From positions 1 through 11,259 of the forward strand of contig PLBD01000285.1 in the NCBI GenBank assembly GCA_003135315.1: DNA of 11,259 nucleotides, given 5' to 3'. The stretch's first letter is position 1. Each line of letters begins with the position of its first letter. Below, piece by piece: positions 1 to 6,354 of this stretch. The stretch is from Acidobacteriaceae bacterium. Lineage in GTDB: Bacteria > Acidobacteriota > Terriglobia > Terriglobales > Acidobacteriaceae. The notes beneath the pieces were generated by a model that saw nothing but the letters and a program-made list of their open reading frames with translations, was not told the origin of the DNA and made no database searches. The translations under genes and the position numbers were made by a program.

Positions 1-44
1 TGGACCAGCCGCGGAATTTGGCTAAGTCGGTTACGGTGGAATAG
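1..44 (+). CDS. glmS: Glutamine--fructose-6-phosphate aminotransferase (isomerizing), C-terminal end only
   Basis: Reading from base 3, the frame gives DQPRNLAKSVTVE and then TAG at 42-44. This is the near-invariant C-terminus of GlmS, the enzyme that makes glucosamine-6-phosphate from fructose-6-phosphate and glutamine for peptidoglycan and LPS precursors. The 'RNLAKSVTVE' tail closes the sugar-isomerase domain and its lysine belongs to the active-site region. Only 13 full codons plus the stop lie in the window, and the rest of the gene is upstream of base 1. The next gene runs toward it on the opposite strand, leaving about 60 bp between the two stop codons. I see no clear intrinsic terminator in that gap. 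The identification rests on a short but very distinctive tail. Confidence 0.92.
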   Translation, partial: DQPRNLAKSVTVE

Positions 45-104
45 CTGTCTCACACAGATTCGCCGAGCGCGATTAGAAAAGCAATAAAGAAGGCCACCGT
101 CACT

Positions 105-338
105 TCACGGAACGTCTGGCTTCGCGAGCGCTTGATAGCTACTCCGGTGGCGGAATTCGGTGCGGCGGAAGGCCTCGATCTGGGTGGGAAGATCGGCGTC
201 GAACGGAGACATCTCGATACCGGAGGCGGTGTCCGAGATCGTCAACGTGCTGCCTTCGGATATGCGGAGGCGGGCAATCGGCTCTTTCGGAAGTAGAACG
301 CCGAGGCCTTGGCCGATCTTGCGGAGCTTGGTCTTCAC
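105..338 (-). CDS. AbrB-fold antitoxin of the Doc-partner (addiction-module antidote) type, apparently orphan
   Basis: About 77 aa, starting VKTKLRKIGQGLGVLLPKE. This is the N-terminal swapped-hairpin (SpoVT-AbrB/MazE-like) DNA-binding motif, followed by 'EGSTLTISDTASGIEMSPFD' and a helical tail rich in Arg, Phe and Gln ending 'YQALAK'. That layout matches the small antidote family usually encoded just before a Doc/Fic-type toxin. I start at GTG 338, because the family begins at this KxKLRKIG stretch and the upstream codons are repeat DNA. There is no Shine-Dalgarno, but a perfect TATAAT lies six bases upstream, which suggests a leaderless mRNA. The expected toxin should follow downstream (below base 105), but only about 60 bp separate this gene from the glmS stop. 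It is therefore unpaired here. Family assignment is from motif recognition; the orphan state is seen directly. Confidence 0.78.
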   Translation of the reverse strand: MKTKLRKIGQGLGVLLPKEPIARLRISEGSTLTISDTASGIEMSPFDADLPTQIEAFRRTEFRHRSSYQALAKPDVP

Positions 339-344
339 GGGAAG

Positions 345-350
345 ATTATA
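345..350 (-). promoter_or_regulatory. Candidate -10 box (TATAAT) of the antitoxin gene
   Basis: A perfect TATAAT on the minus strand places the expected transcription start at or within a base of the GTG codon at 338, so the message would be leaderless. No good TTGACA lies 16-18 bases upstream. The -35 position falls inside hairpin 1 of the repeat at 364-452. This is inference from sequence only. Confidence 0.4.
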
Positions 351-363
351 ATGACGATTCTTT

Positions 364-452
364 GTGCCGTCCCCTACGGGACTCGGACTCCACAAATACG
401 CCTACCCCGCCCTGAAGGGCGGGGCTATCATCTTTCGCGCCTGCGGCGCTCG
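364..452 (+). repeat. Three-hairpin intergenic repeat, copy A
   Basis: Hairpin 1 is GTCCC (369-373)/GGGAC (378-382). Hairpin 2 is CCCCGCCC (405-412)/GGGCGGGG (417-424) around TGAA. Hairpin 3 is GCGCC (437-441)/GGCGC (445-449) around TGC. The linkers and the GGGCTA after hairpin 2 recur in the other copies. It fills most of the gap between the antitoxin start and the msrB stop, and carries no U-tract typical of an intrinsic terminator. Confidence 0.8.
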
Positions 453-472
453 GTTCGTCTCTCCGCCAACTC

Positions 473-1030
473 TTACGCCTTCACGAACTTCAGCGAGGCC
501 GAATTCATGCAGTAGCGCAAGCCGGTCGGACGCGGGCCGTCGTCGAAGACGTGTCCCAGATGGGCATCGCACTCGGTGCATCGCACCTCGTCGCGCGTCA
601 TGCCCAGGCTGGTGTCGCTGTCCGTCTTAACGTTCTGCTTGGCAATCGGCGCCCAGAAGCTGGGCCAGCCGGTGCCGGAATCGAACTTGGTGGCTGAGCT
701 GAACAACGCATTCTGGCAGCACACGCAACGGAAGATCCCTTTCGCATGCAAGTCCCAGTACTGGCCGGTGAAGGCGCGCTCGGTGCCCGCCTGGCGCGTG
801 ACGTTGAACTGCTCGGGCGTCAACTGGGCGCGCCATTGGGCCTCGGTCTTGACCACTTTGGGCACGCGCTTGGGACCAATCTTCTGGCCGTCATCTTTGA
901 ACTCGACAATCTCGACGTAATCGGTGGAGGCCGGCGCAGCCTCGGCTTCAGTGCGGTTGAACAGGCTCATAAATGCAACTCCTGAGAGAGATAGGAAACT
1001 GGTTTTCAGAAAATTTCTTCGGTTCGTCAT
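473..1030 (-). CDS. msrB: Tat-exported peptide-methionine (R)-S-oxide reductase MsrB
   Basis: The 185-aa protein reduces methionine-R-sulfoxide in proteins. From ATG 1030 it starts MTNRRNFLKTS, a near-ideal twin-arginine motif (RR at 4-5, F-L-K), then a hydrophobic stretch and an Ala-rich cleavage region near residues 28-34. It should therefore be folded in the cytoplasm and exported by Tat. The MsrB domain is complete: zinc CxxC pairs at about 102-105 and 151-154 (CTEC), GTGWPSF near 119-125, DAHLGHVF, and the catalytic Cys174 in RYCMNSASLKF. The recycling cysteine of two-Cys MsrBs (GCGWPSF) is Thr120 here; an extra Cys104 sits inside the first zinc pair. A TTG at 1051 would add seven residues, but the ATG gives the canonical Tat signal. 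No clear Shine-Dalgarno is visible. The msrA gene follows upstream on the same strand after a 282-bp repeat-filled gap. Confidence 0.95.
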   Translation of the reverse strand: MTNRRNFLKTSFLSLSGVAFMSLFNRTEAEAAPASTDYVEIVEFKDDGQKIGPKRVPKVVKTEAQWRAQLTPEQFNVTRQAGTERAFTGQYWDLHAKGIFRCVCCQNALFSSATKFDSGTGWPSFWAPIAKQNVKTDSDTSLGMTRDEVRCTECDAHLGHVFDDGPRPTGLRYCMNSASLKFVKA

Positions 1031-1072
1031 AGTGTACTCAGCGTTTGTCAATTTGCGGGCTAAAAGAGAATT

Positions 1073-1176
1073 GTGCCGTCCCTACGGGACTCATTTATCT
1101 TTCTCACTCTACCCAGGACTCCGCTTCGCTCAGTCCTGGGCTAGACTGTTTCGCGCCTACGGCGCTCGATTTTCGG
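1073..1176 (+). repeat. Three-hairpin intergenic repeat, copy B
   Basis: This is the cleanest copy. Hairpin 1 is GTCCC (1078-1082)/GGGAC (1086-1090) around TAC. A pyrimidine-rich linker of about 21 nt follows. Hairpin 2 is CCCAGGACT (1112-1120)/AGTCCTGGG (1132-1140), then CTA. Hairpin 3 is GCGCC (1153-1157)/GGCGC (1161-1165) around TAC. It lies between msrB and msrA in the same orientation as copy A. Confidence 0.85.
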
Positions 1177-1224
1177 ACTTCCTGTTCCACTGCCGAAAAC
1201 GCAATGTTAATGCTCACATAGGTA

Positions 1225-1267
1225 TTTACGCCCCGGGCTAACGGCGCTTCCGTCGCGTTGCGGCTGG
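1225..1267 (+). repeat. Partial copy (right half) of the intergenic repeat, type II hairpin 3
   Basis: The stretch from TTTACGCC through CCGGGCTAAC to GCGTTGCGGCTGG matches the right half of the copies at 6217-6308 and 7337-7426 (GGCTAAC, about 8-10 nt, then a GC-rich CGC...GCGGCT arm). The left half is missing or decayed. It lies 45 bp downstream of the msrA stop. Confidence 0.5.
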
Positions 1268-1312
1268 ATTGTCGCCAACTCGGGATGGCTTCTGCGATCC
1301 GACCCGTAATGC

Positions 1313-2008
1313 CTACTGGTTGCGATAGAGTTGCGGATACATCTGCTGCAAGTTGGCCACTTTGGGCAGATCGAAGCGCGCGATGTACGGATTATCCGGA
1401 TGCAGCGTCGCGTAATTCTGGTGATAGCCCTCCGCGGGATAGAAGCCCTTCAATGGGACTACTTGCGTCACGATCTTGTGCGAAAAAACTTTCGCCTGAT
1501 CCAGCTGCGCGATGTAGTCGTCGGCAACCTTCTTCTGCTCATCGTTGCCATAGAAAATCACGGAACGATACTGCGTGCCCTCATCCGGATATTGCCGGTT
1601 CAACTGTGTGGGATCGTGCGCGACCGACAAGAACACCTGTAGCAACTGGCCGTACGTAATCTTCGACGGGTCGTAGACGATCTTCACCGACTCGGCGTGG
1701 TTGGTCGTGCCGGTGCTAACAATCTCGTATTCCGCCGTTTTCGCTGAGCCTCCGGAATATCCCGACGTGGCCGAGACCACCCCTTTGACGTGCTGGAAGA
1801 CGGCCTGGATGCCCCAGAAGCAGCCTCCCGCCACCACTGCGGTTTCCTGGCCAGGCGCGCTCGCCAGAGGCTCATCCACGGCAGGTTTCGGCAGCGCCGT
1901 TACCTTCTCGCTCGCAACCACTGAGCCGCGAGAGCCGTGCATTACGACGCCGACTAACACCGCGACCATTAACGCCGCAAAAGCAAAACGCAACAGAAGC
2001 TTAGACAT
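1313..2008 (-). CDS. msrA: Exported peptide-methionine (S)-S-oxide reductase MsrA (single-cysteine type)
   Basis: The 231-aa protein reduces methionine-S-sulfoxide, complementing the R-specific MsrB next door. ATG 2008 is preceded by GAGGA five bases upstream; a GTG at 2020 is in frame but has no such site. The N-terminus MSKLLLRFAF plus a hydrophobic run to about residue 24 is a Sec signal peptide or membrane anchor, followed by an Ala/Pro-rich linker. The catalytic domain starts at VVAGGCFWG with active-site Cys63. SGYSGG, the NHAESVKIVYDP stretch, LNRQYPDEGTQYRS and the EGYHQNY motif follow, all typical MsrA landmarks. No other cysteine exists in the whole protein, so the usual recycling disulfides cannot form. 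The size is normal for an MsrA plus signal. The next gene upstream, the CxxC protein, is 211 bp away. Confidence 0.95.
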   Translation of the reverse strand: MSKLLLRFAFAALMVAVLVGVVMHGSRGSVVASEKVTALPKPAVDEPLASAPGQETAVVAGGCFWGIQAVFQHVKGVVSATSGYSGGSAKTAEYEIVSTGTTNHAESVKIVYDPSKITYGQLLQVFLSVAHDPTQLNRQYPDEGTQYRSVIFYGNDEQKKVADDYIAQLDQAKVFSHKIVTQVVPLKGFYPAEGYHQNYATLHPDNPYIARFDLPKVANLQQMYPQLYRNQ

Positions 2009-2049
2009 AACTTTCCTCACCTACTTAATGGCTACGCTACCCTCATCCG

Positions 2050-2080
2050 ATTAGAGTCGCAATCCGACAGAAGGTTACAA
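2050..2080 (-). promoter_or_regulatory. Weak candidate promoter of msrA
   Basis: On the minus strand, TTGTAA (2080-2075) and TCTAAT (2055-2050) are separated by 19 bp. That would start transcription about 35 nt before the msrA ATG. The spacing is longer than ideal, so this is only a suggestion. The rest of the 2009-2219 gap shows nothing else I can name. Confidence 0.28.
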
Positions 2081-2219
2081 GGCAAATCTGCCGGAGATTA
2101 AGCTGCCTGGCGCCTGGGATTGGACCATCACTTAGGGTACGCGGGGGCGAGGCAATCGGATTTCGAGCGCGGCAGCTTCCGAAATAAGCCGATTCGCCGA
2201 CATGCGGCAGTACGACGGG

Positions 2220-2624
2220 CTACTTCAACGGTGGCTTGAATTGCTCGTCGATTTCGATCTGGTAGCCATTGGCCAGCCGATTGTTCCCATTGGCCAGGCT
2301 GACAACCGACATCATCTCGTGAAACATTTCCGGCGTCATGCCCTTGTTGCGCGCCGACGCAGTGTGTGTGGCGATGCAGTAGGGGCAGCCGTTGGTCACG
2401 CTGACGGCGATATAAAGCAGCTCCTTCATGAGCGGGTCGAGCGCGCCCGGCGCCATGATCTGCTTGGTATCCTGCCACGCTCGCTGCAACAGCGCCGGAT
2501 CGTGAGCCAAGGCTTTCCAGAAATTGTTGATCCGGTCGGTCTTGCGGGTGGCCATGATGTCGTCGTACACCGCCCGTACTTCAGGGCCGGCGTCTGCGTA
2601 CTCGATGAGTCCAAATGTCGCCAT
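2220..2624 (-). CDS. Carboxymuconolactone decarboxylase / AhpD-like alkylhydroperoxidase-family protein
   Basis: A 134-aa all-helical protein starting MATFGLIEYADAGPEVRAVYDDI. It holds the AhpD-type redox motif E-x11-C-x2-C-x3-H: Glu68, Cys80, Cys83 and His87 in GCPYCIATH. In AhpD these residues carry thiol-based peroxide reduction or recycling; many family members have other or unknown substrates. No signal peptide is visible, so it is probably cytoplasmic. ATG 2624 has an ideal Shine-Dalgarno AAGGAG (2636-2631) six bases upstream. The frame stays open upstream, but that stretch is a long inverted repeat rather than protein. The neighbour upstream is the beta-CASP gene, 92 bp away and in the same direction, with the inverted repeat filling the gap. 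The next gene downstream is msrA. A link to oxidative stress is plausible, but it does not share the Msr proteins' export route. Confidence 0.85.
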   Translation of the reverse strand: MATFGLIEYADAGPEVRAVYDDIMATRKTDRINNFWKALAHDPALLQRAWQDTKQIMAPGALDPLMKELLYIAVSVTNGCPYCIATHTASARNKGMTPEMFHEMMSVVSLANGNNRLANGYQIEIDEQFKPPLK

Positions 2625-2635
2625 GAAAATCTCCT

Positions 2636-2710
2636 TCACCACGGAAGCACGGAGTACACGGAAAGACAAAGAATAAGAAATTTTCCGTGTACTCGGTGCT
2701 TCCGTGGTGA
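2636..2710. repeat. 29-bp near-perfect inverted repeat (CCACGGA-type) with 17-nt loop
   Basis: Arms 2636-2664 and 2682-2710 pair at 28 of 29 positions (single mismatch 2651/2695). The loop is 2665-2681 and A-rich. The arms are built from short imperfect units such as CACGGA, GCACGGAG and TACACGGA. On the minus strand it begins seven bases after the beta-CASP stop codon, and its last base is the first base of the Shine-Dalgarno of the AhpD-like gene. No U-run follows, so it is not a standard intrinsic terminator. Confidence 0.92.
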
Positions 2711-2716
2711 CAACGA

Positions 2717-4144
2717 TTATTCCACCGGCACCTTCTCCCGATACGCGGCCACTTGCACGTTCCATCCCAGCGCCTGGGTCATGGCATCGCGCAGTTGCGC
2801 AGCGGCGGCCGGCTCACCGTGCACCAGATAGGTCACGCTCGGCGCACGCCGAAAGGTGCGCAGCCACTCCAGCAGTTCGGGGGTGTCGGCGTGGTCGCTG
2901 AACTGTTCCAAGCTGGCCACCTGTGCGCGAATAGGAATTTCCTGCCCGAACATCTTCACCTGAGGCGCGCCGTGCTGGATGGTGAAACCCCGCGTGCCTG
3001 GCGCCTGGAATCCGATGAACAGCACAAGGTTCTTGGGATCGGGCAGGCGCAGCATCAAGTGGTGCACGATGCGTCCGCCGGCGACCATGCCGCTGGAGGA
3101 GATGATGATCACCGGTGACTTTATGTTATTGATCTTCTTGGAATCGTCCTGGCTGACATCGAAGTGAAAGTCGGGCCAATCGAGCGGCGAACCGTACCTG
3201 GCAACCATCGCCTTGGTCTCAGGCGTGAACTCCTCGGAGTGCTGCATGAAAACCTGGATGGCCTTGATCGCCATCGGGCTGTCGGCGTGCACCGGCACGC
3301 GCGGAACCTGTCCGGACTCCATCAACTCTTTCAGCATGAACAGGAATTTCTGGGTGCGTTCGACGGCAAACGATGGCACCACAACGCTGCCGCCGCGCTG
3401 CAGTGCGGTCCGAATGAGCGCCGCCATTTCCGGGCGAGGATCATTGTGAGGGTGCAAACGATTGCCGTACGTGCTCTCCATCACCAACAGATCGCAGTCC
3501 TCGCCTTCCGTTGGACCGGAATGCAGAACTTTGCCGGGCGCGACCTCGCTGTCGCGCACGCGCCCGATGTCACCGGTAAAGAGCAGCCGCCTGGCCGCCG
3601 TTCCGGAGTTCAGCGTGATCTCCGACATCGACGAACCGAGGATGTGAGCCGCGCGAACAAAGCGGAACGAGAACTGGCTGCTCAACTGTTTGAGCTGGTC
3701 GAACTCCACTGGACGGAAGAGCGTCATGCATTGCTGCGCGTCTTCCATGGTATAGAGCGGCAACGCAGGATGGTGTTTCGAAGCGTTCGTCTTGTTGTAG
3801 AACGCAGCGTCTTCTTCCTGGAGGTGTCCGGAGTCAGGCAGCAAAATGCTGCACAGCTCGATGGTCGGCGCGGTGGCGTAAATCGGCCCATGGAAGCCCT
3901 GTTTCACCAGTCGCGGAATCCAGCCGGAGTGGTCAAGATGCGCGTGGGTGAGGATAACGGCGTCGATGGTGTTGGCCGGTACCGGCAGATCCTGCCAGTT
4001 GCGCTCACGCCATTCCTTTTGCCCTTGAAAGAGACCGCAATCGACCAGCACCTGCAACGGGCGAGCGCCATCGCCGTCCACATGGATGAGGTGCTTCGAT
4101 CCGGTAACAACTCCTGCGGCACCGAGAAATTGAATGTAGTTCAT
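2717..4144 (-). CDS. Beta-CASP metallo-beta-lactamase-fold RNA exonuclease/endonuclease-like protein
   Basis: The 475-aa protein spans the full length typical of bacterial CPSF73/YSH1-like beta-CASP proteins (COG1236 type). Zinc-site motifs in order: HAHLDH at 67-72, His167 in AAHILGS, Asp192 in FTGDIG, and His442 in VHGEP near the end. The beta-CASP insert shows ESTYGNR (about 223-229), HADSPMA (286-292), the SSSGMVAGGRIVHH stretch (349-362) and FSDHAD (415-420). Characterised relatives are zinc-dependent RNases that process or degrade RNA; some bacterial ones are known only by sequence. No signal peptide is present, so it acts in the cytoplasm. ATG 4144 has AAAGGA upstream at good spacing. 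The M1-like gene lies 48 bp upstream on the same strand, so the two may share a transcript. Its exact substrate cannot be read from sequence. Confidence 0.9.
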   Translation of the reverse strand: MNYIQFLGAAGVVTGSKHLIHVDGDGARPLQVLVDCGLFQGQKEWRERNWQDLPVPANTIDAVILTHAHLDHSGWIPRLVKQGFHGPIYATAPTIELCSILLPDSGHLQEEDAAFYNKTNASKHHPALPLYTMEDAQQCMTLFRPVEFDQLKQLSSQFSFRFVRAAHILGSSMSEITLNSGTAARRLLFTGDIGRVRDSEVAPGKVLHSGPTEGEDCDLLVMESTYGNRLHPHNDPRPEMAALIRTALQRGGSVVVPSFAVERTQKFLFMLKELMESGQVPRVPVHADSPMAIKAIQVFMQHSEEFTPETKAMVARYGSPLDWPDFHFDVSQDDSKKINNIKSPVIIISSSGMVAGGRIVHHLMLRLPDPKNLVLFIGFQAPGTRGFTIQHGAPQVKMFGQEIPIRAQVASLEQFSDHADTPELLEWLRTFRRAPSVTYLVHGEPAAAAQLRDAMTQALGWNVQVAAYREKVPVE

Positions 4145-4159
4145 ACCATCCTTTGTTTA

Positions 4160-4183
4160 CAACAGAGAACAGAGACACAGAGG
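4160..4183. repeat. ACAGAG-type short-unit repeat, single arm
   Basis: Bases 4160-4183 read as imperfect 8-9-nt units (CAACAGAGAA, CAGAGACAC, AGAGG) in the 48-bp gap between the M1-like stop and the beta-CASP start. It resembles one arm of the CCACGGA-type inverted repeat at 2636-2710. A weak partner is the CTCTTTGTT near 4199-4207, inside the end of the M1-like gene. Low-complexity coincidence is possible. Confidence 0.35.
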
Positions 4184-4192
4184 TTTCATAAA

Positions 4193-6016
4193 TCAATTCT
4201 CTTTGTTTTGATCCTTCTCTTCGTCTTCCGGCTTCGGTGGTGGGAGCGTCCCCTCGTGCGGCGGGGGGACGTTGAACACATTGTTACCGGCATTTGCCTC
4301 CGGCACACTGCCGTCGTTGACCTCGATCTTGTCGGGCGCGACCGGAACCTCAATGCGGCCGGTGCCTTTTTGTCCGGCCTTCACCAGGATGCGCACGACC
4401 TTCTCGCCGGACGGAGTCTGCACCAGCAGGGGCACTTCCGCTCCTGCGCGGCCGCGATTCTCGATGGCAGCGGTCAGGAGGAAACTTTTATACGCCTCGC
4501 TCAACAAGGACCGCGTGTAAGCGGAGGCAACGTGAAAGTCGGGCAGACCGCGGTCGCGATAGACCCAGTCGTCGAAGAACCATTCCAGATCGCGCTTGGA
4601 ACTGGTTTGCAGGAGCCGCTGCAGGTACGCGGGATCTTTGTCGGCTCCAGGACGATAGGCCGCCAGCGCCGACTGCATCGCGGCATTGCCGAGCATGTCG
4701 CGCAGCATCCACAACACGAAGCTGCCCTTGCCGCGCAGGTAGAGCTCGTCGTTGGTGTTGAGCAGCGTATTGTCAGCGGAATTGGCTTCGGGCACGGTCT
4801 TCGCGGCGTCCGGCTTTGGATTTGCCGCTTCTTCGGCTCGCACCAGCGGCTCGCGATACTCGTCCAGAAAGTCCAACGCGGCCTTGCGTCCGGAACGGTT
4901 CTCCACCAGAACGGCTTGCAGGAAACGCTCGGCGCCTTCCTGTATCCACGGATGCGGCGAGTGGAAACGGGCCGCAACCTGCGTCGGCAGCAACAAGAGC
5001 TGCAACGTCGGAGTCGGCGCCTGGCGCAGCGGCGTGAACAGGATGGCTCCGCTCTGGTAGGGGTTGGCATTGGGATCGGTCAACTCCACCAGGCGCGCCG
5101 GTTGGCCGGGTTCACCCAGCCAATCGTGCAGCAGAGGATCGCTGGCTTCGGCCGCCAGCGCATAGTCGCGAGCCAGCGAGGTGTCCTCGGGAAGATGCAG
5201 CAGCGAAATTGTCGGGCGGTCCAGCGACTGGTAGCCGGCGATAGCAAAGGCTGGAGCGGTGTCCTTCATGCCGGTCAGGGTCAACGTGTTGCTGAACTCC
5301 TTAAGCTTGCCGGAGCCGTTCTCGCCGCCTGTGACCTCGCGACTCTCGCCGCAACTGGAAACCTCGGCATTGACCGCGATGCAGAAAGATTCCGTGTTTC
5401 CGCCAAGCGCGATCATGCGAGCATTGAACTCGCTGCGGGCATGTCGCTGCTTCCACGCAGCGATGGCGTCGAACACGGCATTGCCGTCGCTCATGTTCAC
5501 GGCTTCGATGGAGACGGGATACCACGCGACATATCCCAGCCCGCGCACCGCCGTGAACGCGTCGCTGATCTGGTCCCAATCGTTGCGCGCGGCGACGTCA
5601 GCGGGAGCGCCCATGCGCGTGAGACGCGTCGCATCGGGCGTGATGGTCCCACCGTACTGTACGTCCAGCGTGATTGTCGTCCCGGGCGGCACCGGCTTTG
5701 GGAGACTTACGATCACTTCCGAAAGGCTGCCGGTGTGATCGATGTCGGAAGTGTAATTCTCGCCGAGCCACTGTACCGGCTTATCGTCAAGGGTGATGCT
5801 GTTCCACGCCAGCGACGACGAGACCTGCAAGGCAATGTTCTTTTCGGGATTCTTGGAGTCGTTGCGCAGCGTGAGCTTGCCGGTAACGGCCATGACGTGG
5901 GTCGTGCGGTCAATCTGGACTTCGAGCTGATACCGCGTGATGGTGAAGGCGTCGCGGTCAATGGCGTGCGCAAGGGAACAAACAAATAAAAGAACGATTA
6001 TTGTGAAGGACCGCAT
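4193..6016 (-). CDS. Exported M1-aminopeptidase-like protein without HEXXH (probable pseudoenzyme)
   Basis: 607 aa from ATG 6016. The start gives a clear Sec signal peptide, MRSFTIIVLLFVCSLAHA, with an AHA cleavage site near residue 18; the frame upstream is repeat DNA. The mature N-terminus (FTITRYQLEVQIDRTTH...GKLTLRND) is the beta-rich domain of M1 aminopeptidases. Later landmarks are WIQEGAERFLQ (about 357-367, equivalent to the WLNEG...Y stretch) and DLEWFFDDWVYRDRGLPDF (476-494), typical of the M1 helical domain. No HEXXH exists anywhere: residues before WIQEG read LPTQVAARFHSP, so both zinc histidines are absent and only the downstream Glu360 remains. No GAMEN-like motif is seen. The C-terminus is a Pro-rich, then acidic tail (PPPKPEDEEKDQNKEN). 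It likely binds peptides or proteins in the periplasm without hydrolysing them. Family assignment is moderately sure; inactivity is inferred. No good Shine-Dalgarno is visible. Confidence 0.8.
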   Translation of the reverse strand: MRSFTIIVLLFVCSLAHAIDRDAFTITRYQLEVQIDRTTHVMAVTGKLTLRNDSKNPEKNIALQVSSSLAWNSITLDDKPVQWLGENYTSDIDHTGSLSEVIVSLPKPVPPGTTITLDVQYGGTITPDATRLTRMGAPADVAARNDWDQISDAFTAVRGLGYVAWYPVSIEAVNMSDGNAVFDAIAAWKQRHARSEFNARMIALGGNTESFCIAVNAEVSSCGESREVTGGENGSGKLKEFSNTLTLTGMKDTAPAFAIAGYQSLDRPTISLLHLPEDTSLARDYALAAEASDPLLHDWLGEPGQPARLVELTDPNANPYQSGAILFTPLRQAPTPTLQLLLLPTQVAARFHSPHPWIQEGAERFLQAVLVENRSGRKAALDFLDEYREPLVRAEEAANPKPDAAKTVPEANSADNTLLNTNDELYLRGKGSFVLWMLRDMLGNAAMQSALAAYRPGADKDPAYLQRLLQTSSKRDLEWFFDDWVYRDRGLPDFHVASAYTRSLLSEAYKSFLLTAAIENRGRAGAEVPLLVQTPSGEKVVRILVKAGQKGTGRIEVPVAPDKIEVNDGSVPEANAGNNVFNVPPPHEGTLPPPKPEDEEKDQNKEN

Positions 6017-6091
6017 TGTTAGTTTTGTGTCTCGCGTAGGTGGGCGGGAGATTGCATGGTTATGTTCAATCTTTGGTGGTCGGTGTGAGAA

Positions 6092-6192
6092 CCGTGCCGC
6101 CCCCGAGGGGCTCGGCATTTTTCCGCCTTACCCAGCACTCCGCCTTCGGCGCTCCGGATTTTCAGGCTTCTTAGTCCACCTGCCCGGCGCGA
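6092..6192 (+). repeat. Intergenic repeat, diverged copy C
   Basis: Hairpin 1 is changed to CCCC (6101-6104)/GGGG (6107-6110) but keeps the flanking GTGCCG and CTCGGC. The linker CATTTTTCCGCCTTACCC matches the spacing of copies A and B. Hairpin 2 is reduced to CGCC/GGCG around TTC near 6141-6151, and the GGGCTA boundary is lost. Hairpin 3 is not convincing. Confidence 0.6.
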
Positions 6193-6216
6193 AAGGAAGT
6201 TCTCACAGTCTTCAGT

Positions 6217-6308
6217 CGTGCCGTCCCTACGGGACTCGGCTCAATTTCCGACAAGACCCTGGGCTTACGCCGCCGGGCTAACTTCATAGCCGCCGCTGGC
6301 GCGGCTAG
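6217..6308 (+). repeat. Three-hairpin intergenic repeat, copy D (type II hairpin 3)
   Basis: Hairpin 1 is GTCCC (6223-6227)/GGGAC (6231-6235) around TAC, identical to copy B. Hairpin 2 is weak, with ACCC...GGGCTAAC boundaries at about 6256-6282. Hairpin 3 is TAGCCGC (6287-6293)/GCGGCTA (6301-6307). Same orientation as the others. Confidence 0.75.
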
Positions 6309-6354
6309 TTCGAGGCAAATCTCGAGCGATCGTGCACCGCATATTTGAGATTTA

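Noticed and set aside
45..104. Tn7-type insertion at the attachment point downstream of glmS
   Set aside because: The 3' end of glmS is the known Tn7 target, but I see no Tn7-like ends, duplicated target bases or tns genes in this stretch.
2636..2710. Intrinsic terminator for the beta-CASP gene
   Set aside because: The stem is far longer than usual, the loop is 17 nt, and AGGAGATTTTC follows instead of a U-run. It is better described as an inverted repeat.
2625..2765. Longer N-terminus for the AhpD-like protein
   Set aside because: The added codons are the inverted repeat and the end of the beta-CASP gene. The ATG at 2624 has an ideal ribosome-binding site and fits the family start.
3164..5989. 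A 941-codon plus-strand open frame crossing two minus-strand genes and their gap
   Set aside because: It lies codon-for-codon opposite the beta-CASP and M1-like genes, which happen to share phase. Stops there would need TTA, CTA or TCA codons in the sense genes, which are rare at this G+C. Its protein shows no domain, while both sense proteins have clear motifs.
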